Both the position numbers and the translations under genes were made by a program. This document shows positions 42,769 to 50,475 of a DNA stretch of 64,000 nt, piece by piece (the stretch's first letter is position 1; the number at the start of each line of letters is the position of its first letter). Source of the stretch: Actinokineospora bangkokensis (lineage in GTDB: Bacteria > Actinomycetota > Actinomycetes > Mycobacteriales > Pseudonocardiaceae); the NCBI RefSeq assembly GCF_001940455.1, contig NZ_MKQR01000017.1:110707-174706 (forward strand), read 5' to 3'. The notes below the pieces were generated by a model. That model was not told where the DNA came from. It made no database searches and saw only the letters and a program-made list of their open reading frames with translations.

Positions 42769-43647
42769 GTGCGCGCTCCCCGCCTGCTCCTCGGCGTCGC
42801 CACCGGCGCCACCGCCCTGCTCGCCCTCAGCGCCCCCGCCTCGGCGGCGCAGGCGGGTCCCACCGGCAGTGCGTTCGCCGTGCAGGTGAGCGGTGCGGGG
42901 GCCGGGGGTCCGCTGGCGATCGGCCCCGCGCCCGCGGCGTCGCACCCGGGCACGCCGAACGCCAGCGCCGACCTCGCGCCGCAGGGGATCACCGCCGCCG
43001 CGGTGTCCGCCTCCGCCGACCAGCGCGGCCTCGCCCTGATCAGCTCGGCGGGCCTGGGCGGCGCGGACGTGCTCGGCGTGGTGCGGGCCGGGTCGGTCAA
43101 CGCAACGTGCGCCACGGACGGAAAGGTGGTGAACGGCAGGACCAGCCTGCAAGACGTGACCGTCGCGGGCCAAGCGCTGCCCGCGGACGCCAAGGGCACG
43201 CTCACCCTCGGCCCCACCACGGTGGTCGTGGACGAGCAGACCACCACCCCCGAGGGGGTCCTGACGATCACCGCGCTGCGCGTCACCGTGAACAGCCCGG
43301 TGGGCAAGGTGGACAAGGGCGAGATCGTCCTCGGACGCGTGACGTGCGCCAAGGCCGCGGGCGGCAACGCGCTCCCGCAAGCGCCCGCGGGCACCGGGAG
43401 CCCCACCGGCGGCGGGTCGCCCGAAGCCGTGGCCACCACCGCTCCCGCGGCTACCGCCACCACTGCCCCGGTGGCCACCACCGTCAGCCCGCCGAGCGCC
43501 TCCCAGGGCCCGCTGATCCAGGTCGCGGGCACGACCGGGGGCGGCGGCGGGTCGACCTTCGTGCCGATCGCCGTGGGCGCGGCCGTGCTGCTGGTGGGCG
43601 GTGGCATCGCGCTGCTGGTGACCCGCCGCAGGAAGGCGTCGAACTGA
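42769..43647 (+). CDS. Secreted, membrane-anchored paralogue of the LAxTG protein
   Basis: A 292-residue secreted protein with the same plan as the LASTG protein upstream: signal peptide (LLLGVATGATALLALSAPASA), then AQAGPTGSAFAVQV, matching QAGPTGSAFALSV of the paralogue. A beta-rich domain with two Cys and a Thr/Ala/Pro stalk (PAATATTAPVATTVSPP) follow, then a C-terminal helix (FVPIAVGAAVLLVGGGIALLVTR) and RRRKASN. No LPxTG-like motif precedes the helix, so it should stay in the membrane. The GTG at 42769 has GGAG eight bases upstream; the frame to 42730 adds a non-signal extension. Confidence 0.78.
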   Translation: MRAPRLLLGVATGATALLALSAPASAAQAGPTGSAFAVQVSGAGAGGPLAIGPAPAASHPGTPNASADLAPQGITAAAVSASADQRGLALISSAGLGGADVLGVVRAGSVNATCATDGKVVNGRTSLQDVTVAGQALPADAKGTLTLGPTTVVVDEQTTTPEGVLTITALRVTVNSPVGKVDKGEIVLGRVTCAKAAGGNALPQAPAGTGSPTGGGSPEAVATTAPAATATTAPVATTVSPPSASQGPLIQVAGTTGGGGGSTFVPIAVGAAVLLVGGGIALLVTRRRKASN

Positions 43648-43696
43648 CGCCGAAAGGCGCAACCGGCGGGTGGTCCGGCGAGGTACCTCACCCCGC

Positions 43697-44295
43697 ATGA
43701 GGCTCTACGCGGACCACCCGACCCGCCGCACCCGGCAAGCCGTGGGCGACCTGGTGGCGGTGCTGCTGCTCCTGCTGGCCGTCCTGCTGGCCCGCGAGGT
43801 CCGGGCGACGATCCTGGAGCTGCGCGGCCCCGGCGAGGGGTTGCGCACCGCGGGCACCGGCCTGCGCGACACGTTCACCAGCGCGGCGTCCAAGGCCTCC
43901 GGCGTCCCCCTGGTCGGCGACGACCTGGCGGGCGCGCTCAACGGCGGCGCGGGCGCGGGCGACAAGCTCATCGCCGCGGGGCAATGGCAGGTCGACGCGG
44001 TGGAGAGCCTGGCGCTCTGGGTCTTCATCGCGCTCATCGCCGTCCCCGCCGCCTTCCTGCTCATCGTCTGGCTCCCCCGCCGCTACCGCTTCACCCGCGA
44101 GGCCACCGCCGCCACCCGCCTGCGCGACGCGGGCGACGAGGGCCGCGACCTGCTGGCCCTGCGCGCCCTGGTCACCACCCCCTGCCCCGCCTCGCCCGCT
44201 CGGAGTCCCTGGCGACCGGCTGGCGCCGCGGCGACGCCGACGCCGTGGACCGCCTCGCCGCCGAGGAGCTGGCCAGGCTCGGCCTCGACCCGTGA
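43697..44295 (+). CDS. Two-helix membrane protein, apparent 1-nt frameshift near 44180
   Basis: Unrecognised membrane protein. It has one helix near the N-terminus (DLVAVLLLLLAVLLAREV, residues about 17-35), an extracytoplasmic segment (about 36-100) and a second helix (LALWVFIALIAVPAAFLLIVWL), then a cytoplasmic tail. The tail reads normally to LLALRALVTTP. In the original frame it becomes low-quality Pro/Ser/Arg sequence and overlaps the pullulanase start. Shifting frame in the C run near 44176-44186 restores a credible ending: LARSESLATGWRRGDADAVDRLAAEELARLGLDP then stop at 44295. One missing C, by mutation or sequencing error, explains this. Confidence 0.6.
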
Positions 44296-44330
44296 CCCGG
44301 CCGCCCCGCCCCGGGGCCGGGGTTGCCGCC

Positions 44331-44377
44331 GCGGTGGGGGAGGAAAGCAGCCGAACGGACCTTTCCCCCACCACCGC
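44331..44377 (+). terminator. Imperfect hairpin before the amylase-pullulanase gene
   Basis: GCGGTGGGGGAGGAAAG (44331-44347) pairs with CTTTCCCCCACCACCGC (44361-44377) with a small irregularity. It probably ends the upstream membrane-protein transcript. The 45 bp after it hold the pullulanase leader. Confidence 0.5.
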
Positions 44378-44421
44378 CTCGTGGTGTTGTGCTCGGACCA
44401 CAGCACGACGAGGAGGTCGTC

Positions 44422-47400
44422 ATGGCCCGAGGTTGGCGCGTCGCGCTGACGACGATCCTGGCCACCGCGCTGGTCGCCCCCGCCCTGCCCGCGGCGGCGC
44501 AGCCCGCGGCGGCCGCGGGCCCGGGCACCCGGTTGGCGGTCGGGGAGGTGCTCGACGTGGCGCCGGGGACGCGGCCGCAGGACCGGCAGCTGGCCGGGGA
44601 CGCGCTGCGCGAGGACGTGGCCGGGGAGCGGTTCTACTTCGTGATGCCGGACCGGTTCGCCAACGGCGACCCCCGCAACGACCGCGGCGGCAGCCCGAGC
44701 ACCGACCGGCTCACCACCGGGTTCGACCCCACCGACAAGGGGTTCTACCACGGTGGTGACCTCGCCGGGTTGCGCGGCAAGCTGGACTACCTCGACGGCA
44801 TGGGGATCACCGCGATCTGGATGACCCCCATGTTCGCGAACCAGTGGGTGCAGGGCTCGGGCGCGGACGCCTCGGCGGGCTACCACGGCTACTGGACGAC
44901 CGACTTCACCCGGTTCGACCCGCACTTCGGCACGACCGCCGACATGCAGGGGCTCATCCGCGACGCGCACCGGCGCGGCATCAAGGTCTTCTTCGACATC
45001 GTCGCCAACCACACCGCGGACGTCATCGACTACGCCGAGGGCAAGCACGACTACGTCTCCACCGGGGCCGTGCCCTACCTCGACGCGCAGGGCAACGTCG
45101 TCGACATCAAGGCGAAGGCCGGGCAGCGGGACTTCCCCCGGCTCGACGCCCAGAAGTCGTTCCCCTACACCCCGGTCGTCCCGGCGGGCAAGCCGCGCAA
45201 GGTGCCGGACTGGCTCAACGACCCGGCGCTCTACCACAACCGCGGCGACTCGACCTTCAGCGGCGAGTCCACCGAGTACGGCGACTTCTCCGGCCTCGAC
45301 GACCTGATGACCGAGGACCCCAGGGTCGTCGAGGGCATGCAGCGCATCTTCACCAGCTGGATCGACACCCTCGACATCGACGGGTACCGGGTCGACACCG
45401 TCAAGCACGTCAACATGGAGTTCTGGCAAGCGCTTGCGCCGCACGTGCAGCAGTACGCCGAGCGCCGGGGCAAGCGGGACTTCTTCGTCTTCGGCGAGGT
45501 CTACTCCTCCGACACCTCGCTCACCTCCGCCTACACCACCACCGGGCGCATGCAGGCCTCGCTGGACTTCCCGTTCCAGAGCGGCGCGCTGGAGCTGCTG
45601 TCGGGCAAGGGCGCCGCGCGCCTGGGCGAGGTCATCACCGAGGACGACCGCTACACCGACGCCGACTCCAACGCCTCGTCGCTGCCGACCTTCCTGGGCA
45701 ACCACGACATGGGCCGGATGTCGTGGATGCTGCGCCAGGCGGGGGTCCCCGAGTCCGAGCTGCTGGACCGGCTCAAGCTGGGCAACGCGCTGATGTACCT
45801 GTGGCGCGGCAACCCCGTCGTCTACTACGGCGACGAGCAGGGCTTCGCGGGGTCGGGCGGGGACAAGCTCGCCCGGCAGGACATGTTCGCCAGCAAGACC
45901 CCGGAGTACGCCGCCGAGCGCTTCATCGGCAGCGACCGCACCGGCGCCGTGGACAACTTCAACACCGCCCACCCGCTCTACCGCCAACTGGCCGACCTCG
46001 CCCGGTTCGTCGACCGCGACCAGGTGTGGGCCAAGGGCAACCAGGCGCTGCGCTACAGCGAGGGCAACGTCCTGGCGTTCAGCCGCACCACCGCCCGCGA
46101 CCAGCGCGAGCACCTCGTGGTCGCCAACGCGGGCGCCACCCCCGTCACCGTCGACGTCCCGGCGGCGGGGCCCGGCACCCGCTACCGCACCGAGTTCCCG
46201 GCCCAGGGCAGCGGCCCGACCGCGGGGCAGGACGGCAAGGTGCGCGTCACCATCCCCGCGCTGTCCCTGGTGTCGCTGGCCGCCACCGACCGCCCGCGCG
46301 CGACGGTCCAGAACCCGACCCTGGTCGCCCCGGCGGCGGGTACCGCGCTGGACACGCGCGTCGAGGTGAAGGCGGACGGCATCACCACCCCCTTCGCCCA
46401 GGCGACGTTCGCCGCGCGGGTGCAGGGCAGCCGCGACTGGACGATCCTCGGCACCGACGACACCGCGCCCTACCGGGTATACGCGGACCTGTCCACGGTG
46501 CCGGGCGCCGCGGTGGGCAAGAAGCTGGAGCTGCGGGTCGTCAGCAAGAACGGTGACAACCAGCTCAGCGCGGACGGCGCCACCATCACCCTCGTCGCGG
46601 CGCCGCCCGTGCAGGAGCCCGGCGCAGGGCAGAGCCCGGACTGGCTCGTGGTGCACTACAACCGCCCCGGCGGTGACTACGACGGGTGGGGCGTGCACGT
46701 CTGGGGCGACGTGGAGACGCCGACCGACTGGGCCTCGCCGCTGCCGTTCGCGGGGGAGACCCCCTACGGCCGGTTCGCGTGGGTGAAGCTCAAGCCCGGC
46801 GCCAAGCAGGTCGGGGTCATCACGCACAAGGGCGACGAGAAGGACGGCGGCGACCGGTTCATCGACCCCTCGGTGACACCCCAGGCGTGGTTGAAGCAGG
46901 GTGCCACGGACGTGTTCGCCACGGAGGTGGCCGCCACCGGTCAGGCGAAGGTTCACGTGCAGCGCACCGACGGCAACTACGCCGGGATCGCCGTGCGCGC
47001 GGGCGGGCAGGACTACCCGTTGGCCGGGGACGACTTCGGCGGCGTGGCCACCATCCCGACCACTGTGGTGCCACTGGACTTCTCCGTCGTCAACGGGTCG
47101 ACCGCCCTGGCCACCGGCAAGCTCACCGGCGGTTCCGCGTGGGTCAAGGACGGCGTGGTCTCCGCCTCGCGCGCGGGTGCGGAGAACAAGGCCGTCATCC
47201 ACTACCACCGCCCGGACGGCGACTACGCCGACTGGGTGCTATACCACTGGACGGGCTCGTTGGAGCCCAGCCCGAGCTGGACGCAGTCGCGGCAACCGGA
47301 CGCCCGCGACGGCTTCGGCGTCACCTGGTCGGTGCCGCTGGCGCCGGGCGCGGCGGGGCTGAGCAACATCATCCACAAGGGCGACACCAAGGACCCGGGC

Positions 47401-50094
47401 AACGACCAGTTCCTCGACGTGTCGGGCACCGGGCACGAGGTGTGGTTCGTCTCCGGCTCGGCCAAGCAGGACGGGTCGGCCTCCTACGTGCTGCCGCCCT
47501 CGGCCGCCCCCGCCGCCGACGCCGACCTCACCAAGGCCAAGGCGATCTGGGTCAGCAAGGACAAGCTCGTCTGGGACGTCCCCGCGGTCGCCTCCGACGG
47601 CTACCAGGTGCGCTACGACCCCGCGGGCGGGATCGCCGTGGTGGGCGGGCAGGTCCAGGGCGGCAAGGTGCTGCGGCTGACCCCGTCCGGCGCGCTGGCC
47701 GGTGACCTCGCGGCGAAGTTCCCGCACCTGGCGGGCAAGCCCGCGTTCACCGTCCGACCGGCCGACGCGGGCCGGGTGGACGAGGCGCTGCGCGCGCAGC
47801 AGGTGGCCGTCCACGTCGACTCCAACGGCGGCCTGCGGCACGCCACCGGCACCCAGCTCGCGGGCGCCCTGGACGACCGGTACGCGGCGGAGGCGGCGAA
47901 GCTGTCCTACCGGCCGGAGGTCCAGGGCACCCGGGTCACGGCCCGCCTGTGGGCGCCGACCGCCCAGAAGGTGCGGCTGCGGCTGTTCGACTCCCCCACC
48001 GCGAACCCCCGCCAGGTCGTCGACCTGCGCCGCGACGACCGCACGGGCGCGTGGAGCGGCACCGGCGACTGGCGCGGCCGGTACTACCAGTACGAGGTCA
48101 CCGGCTGGTCGGTCAGCGAGGGCAAGGCGCGGACGGTCGTGGTGACCGACCCGTACTCGGTGGCGCTGTCCGTGGGCTCGACGCACTCGCAGTTCACCGA
48201 CCTGCGCGAGCCCGCCGCCACCCCGGCGGGCTGGGACCGCGAGGTCGCGCGCGGGCTGGGCGCCGACCCCACCGAGCACGGCATCACCGAGCTGCACGTG
48301 CGCGACTTCTCCGCGGGCGACCCGACCGTCCCGGCGGCCGAGCGCGGCACCTACAAGGCGTTCACCCACCGCGACTCGGCGGGGATGCGGCACCTGCGCG
48401 CGCTCGCCGAGGCGGGCATGGACACCGTCCACCTGCTGCCGACCTTCGACATCGCCTCGATCCCCGAGCGCCGCGCGGACCAGTCGGCGCCGGGCTGCGA
48501 CCTGGCCGCGCTGCCCGCGGACTCGCAGGAGCAGCAGGCCTGCGTGCAGGCGGTCGCGGACAAGGACGCGTTCAACTGGGGCTACGACCCGCTGCACTAC
48601 GACGTCCCCGAGGGCTCCTACGCCGTCGACGCCGACCAGACCGGCGCCGCCCGCTCCCGCGAGTACCGGGAGATGGTGAAGTCGCTGCACGAGAACGGCA
48701 ACCGGGTGGTGCTGGACGTGGTGTACAACCACACCACCGCCTCCGGCGACGCGCCGAACTCCGTGCTGGACAAGGTCGTTCCCGGCTACTACCAGCGCCT
48801 CAACGCTGACGGCACGGTCGCCAACTCCACCTGCTGCGCCAACACCGCGACCGAGAACGCGATGATGGGCAAGCTCGTGGTGGACTCGGTCGTGCACTGG
48901 GCCAAGGCGTACAAGGTCGACGGCTTCCGCTTCGACCTGATGGGCCACCACCCCAAGGCCAACATCCTCGCCGTGCGGGCCGCCCTCGACGCGCTGACCG
49001 TCGAGCGCGACGGCGTGGACGGCAGGTCCGTGCGCCTCTACGGCGAGGGCTGGGACTTCGGGGAGGTCGCGGGCGGCGCCCGCTTCGTGCAGGCCACGCA
49101 GCAGAACATGCGCGGCACGGGCATCGGCACCTTCTCCGACCGCGGCCGCGACGCGATCCGCGGCGGCGGCCCCTTCGACGACGACCCCCGCGTCCAGGGC
49201 CTCGCCTCCGGCCTGGCGGGCGCCTACAACGGCGTCGGCTCGACCCCGGACTCCCGCCTGCCCAACTACACCGACCTGGTCAAGCTCGGGATGGCGGGCA
49301 ACCTGGCCGACTACACCTTCCAGTCCTCCCAGGGCGTCAAGGCGGGCAAGGACATCCAGTACAACGGTTCCCCCGCGGGCTACACGGGCACCCCGGCCGA
49401 CGAGATCGCCTACGCCGACGCCCACGACAACGAAACCCTGTTCGACGCCTTGGCCCTCAAGCTGCCCCCGGGCACGGCCATGGCCGACCGCATCCGCATG
49501 CAGAACATCGCCCACGCCCCCATCCTGCTCGGCCAGGGCCAGCCGTTCATGCTCGCGGGCACCGAGTTCCTGCGCTCCAAGTCCCTCGACCGCAACAGCT
49601 ACAACTCCGGCGACTGGTTCAACCCCTACGACCCCACCCTGCGCGACAACGGCTTCGCCCGGGGCCTGCCCCCAGCGGCGGACAACTCCGCCAAGTGGAC
49701 CTTCATGTCCCCCGCCTTGGCCGACGCCACGCTGAAGCCGACCCCCCAGGACATGCGCAAGTCCTTCGACAACACCCTGGAACTGCTGCGCATCCGCAAG
49801 TCCTCCCCGCTGTTCACCCTGAACGACCCGGCCCTGGTGCAGACCAAGCTGTCGTTCCCGAACGCGGAACAGGGCCTGGTCGTCGCCCACCTCGACGACA
49901 CCCGGGGCCCGGACACCGACCCCGCCCGCCAGGGCATCGTGGTCATCATCAACCCCTTCCCCACCACCAAGACGGTCCAACTCCCCACCCCGGACTGGAC
50001 CCCCCACCCCGACAGCACCGACGCCAGGACGACCGTCCTCACCCCCACCACCGCCACCGTCCCCGCCCGCTCGGTGGTCGTCCTCACCCGCTGA
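44422..50094 (+). CDS. Secreted bifunctional alpha-amylase/pullulanase (two GH13 domains)
   Basis: A 1890-residue extracellular enzyme that would cut both alpha-1,4 and alpha-1,6 bonds. Signal peptide (residues 1-33), then a first GH13 barrel with FYFVMPDRFANGDPRND, nucleophile Asp325 (GYRVDTVKH), acid Glu359 (FVFGEVYS) and Asp429 (FLGNHDMG). Two pullulanase-associated carbohydrate-binding modules follow from about 742 (VVHYNRPGGDYDGW) and 924 (VIHYHRPDGDYADW). After a CBM48-like domain (from about 1165) comes the second, pullulanase GH13 with FDLASIP-like FDIASIPE, Asp1505 (GFRFDLMGHH), Glu1542 (YGEGWDFG) and Asp1669 (YADAHDNE). The C-terminal end fits the DUF3372-type domain. Both catalytic triads look intact. 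It resembles the Streptomyces amylase/dextrinase fusion. ATG 44422 follows GAGGAGG. Confidence 0.94.
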   Translation: MARGWRVALTTILATALVAPALPAAAQPAAAAGPGTRLAVGEVLDVAPGTRPQDRQLAGDALREDVAGERFYFVMPDRFANGDPRNDRGGSPSTDRLTTGFDPTDKGFYHGGDLAGLRGKLDYLDGMGITAIWMTPMFANQWVQGSGADASAGYHGYWTTDFTRFDPHFGTTADMQGLIRDAHRRGIKVFFDIVANHTADVIDYAEGKHDYVSTGAVPYLDAQGNVVDIKAKAGQRDFPRLDAQKSFPYTPVVPAGKPRKVPDWLNDPALYHNRGDSTFSGESTEYGDFSGLDDLMTEDPRVVEGMQRIFTSWIDTLDIDGYRVDTVKHVNMEFWQALAPHVQQYAERRGKRDFFVFGEVYSSDTSLTSAYTTTGRMQASLDFPFQSGALELLSGKGAARLGEVITEDDRYTDADSNASSLPTFLGNHDMGRMSWMLRQAGVPESELLDRLKLGNALMYLWRGNPVVYYGDEQGFAGSGGDKLARQDMFASKTPEYAAERFIGSDRTGAVDNFNTAHPLYRQLADLARFVDRDQVWAKGNQALRYSEGNVLAFSRTTARDQREHLVVANAGATPVTVDVPAAGPGTRYRTEFPAQGSGPTAGQDGKVRVTIPALSLVSLAATDRPRATVQNPTLVAPAAGTALDTRVEVKADGITTPFAQATFAARVQGSRDWTILGTDDTAPYRVYADLSTVPGAAVGKKLELRVVSKNGDNQLSADGATITLVAAPPVQEPGAGQSPDWLVVHYNRPGGDYDGWGVHVWGDVETPTDWASPLPFAGETPYGRFAWVKLKPGAKQVGVITHKGDEKDGGDRFIDPSVTPQAWLKQGATDVFATEVAATGQAKVHVQRTDGNYAGIAVRAGGQDYPLAGDDFGGVATIPTTVVPLDFSVVNGSTALATGKLTGGSAWVKDGVVSASRAGAENKAVIHYHRPDGDYADWVLYHWTGSLEPSPSWTQSRQPDARDGFGVTWSVPLAPGAAGLSNIIHKGDTKDPGNDQFLDVSGTGHEVWFVSGSAKQDGSASYVLPPSAAPAADADLTKAKAIWVSKDKLVWDVPAVASDGYQVRYDPAGGIAVVGGQVQGGKVLRLTPSGALAGDLAAKFPHLAGKPAFTVRPADAGRVDEALRAQQVAVHVDSNGGLRHATGTQLAGALDDRYAAEAAKLSYRPEVQGTRVTARLWAPTAQKVRLRLFDSPTANPRQVVDLRRDDRTGAWSGTGDWRGRYYQYEVTGWSVSEGKARTVVVTDPYSVALSVGSTHSQFTDLREPAATPAGWDREVARGLGADPTEHGITELHVRDFSAGDPTVPAAERGTYKAFTHRDSAGMRHLRALAEAGMDTVHLLPTFDIASIPERRADQSAPGCDLAALPADSQEQQACVQAVADKDAFNWGYDPLHYDVPEGSYAVDADQTGAARSREYREMVKSLHENGNRVVLDVVYNHTTASGDAPNSVLDKVVPGYYQRLNADGTVANSTCCANTATENAMMGKLVVDSVVHWAKAYKVDGFRFDLMGHHPKANILAVRAALDALTVERDGVDGRSVRLYGEGWDFGEVAGGARFVQATQQNMRGTGIGTFSDRGRDAIRGGGPFDDDPRVQGLASGLAGAYNGVGSTPDSRLPNYTDLVKLGMAGNLADYTFQSSQGVKAGKDIQYNGSPAGYTGTPADEIAYADAHDNETLFDALALKLPPGTAMADRIRMQNIAHAPILLGQGQPFMLAGTEFLRSKSLDRNSYNSGDWFNPYDPTLRDNGFARGLPPAADNSAKWTFMSPALADATLKPTPQDMRKSFDNTLELLRIRKSSPLFTLNDPALVQTKLSFPNAEQGLVVAHLDDTRGPDTDPARQGIVVIINPFPTTKTVQLPTPDWTPHPDSTDARTTVLTPTTATVPARSVVVLTR
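45426..45437. promoter_or_regulatory. Perfect LacI-type palindrome inside the pullulanase gene
   Basis: GCAAGCGCTTGC is a 12-bp perfect palindrome of the kind bound by LacI-family sugar repressors. It sits within codons 335-339 (WQALA) and uses CTT, a rare Leu codon here. It may be a downstream operator or chance. Confidence 0.35.
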
Positions 50095-50154
50095 CCCACC
50101 CACACCCACTCCCGATGTGCGAGCCCTGAATACAACGCCACCACCTACGCAGCA

Positions 50155-50345
50155 GGCAGCCCGGCTACGGGAGTGCTCGATGCGGTGGTCTTGTTTGGCT
50201 GGGGAAGGCGATCATGTGCTACCCACGGCGGGGGGTGGGGCCGCAGGCCTCACCTTTTCCCCACCCCGAGCACATGATCGCCGCAGGGGCCCCGGCCAAA
50301 CGAGACCACCGCATCGAGCCAGCCATCACACGACCGGTTCTTTTG
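50155..50345 (+). repeat. Dispersed palindromic element, copy D (plus orientation)
   Basis: Fourth copy. Head GGCAGCCCGGCTACGG at 50155-50170; outer stem 50175-50204 with 50290-50319; inner stem 50207-50220 (GGCGATCATGTGCT) with 50269-50282, perfect; bulge GCAGGGG at 50283-50289; third stem GGGGTGGGG (50232-50240) with CCCCACCCC (50259-50267). Two outer-stem positions, T50192-G50302 and T50200-G50294, are U-G wobbles on this strand. The tail (ACGACCGG) matches remnant E rather than A-C. Located between the pullulanase stop and the APC permease. Confidence 0.87.
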
Positions 50346-50363
50346 ATCTTGAACGCCTTCGAG

Positions 50364-50391
50364 TTGTCCACAGCCCCCCAACTCATCCACA
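50364..50391. other. Two DnaA-box-like sequences
   Basis: TTGTCCACA (50364-50372) equals the actinomycete DnaA-box consensus and TCATCCACA (50383-50391) is one or two changes away, both in the same orientation with 10 bp between. They lie between copy D and the APC permease start. Nothing else in 50095-50475 looks like a gene. Confidence 0.5.
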
Positions 50392-50475
50392 GCCCAGCGC
50401 GTTCGTCACGCACCGGCCCGCACCATGCGGCATCCTCAACAGCGCAGACACCCCACCCACCCCAGGATGCCCGGA

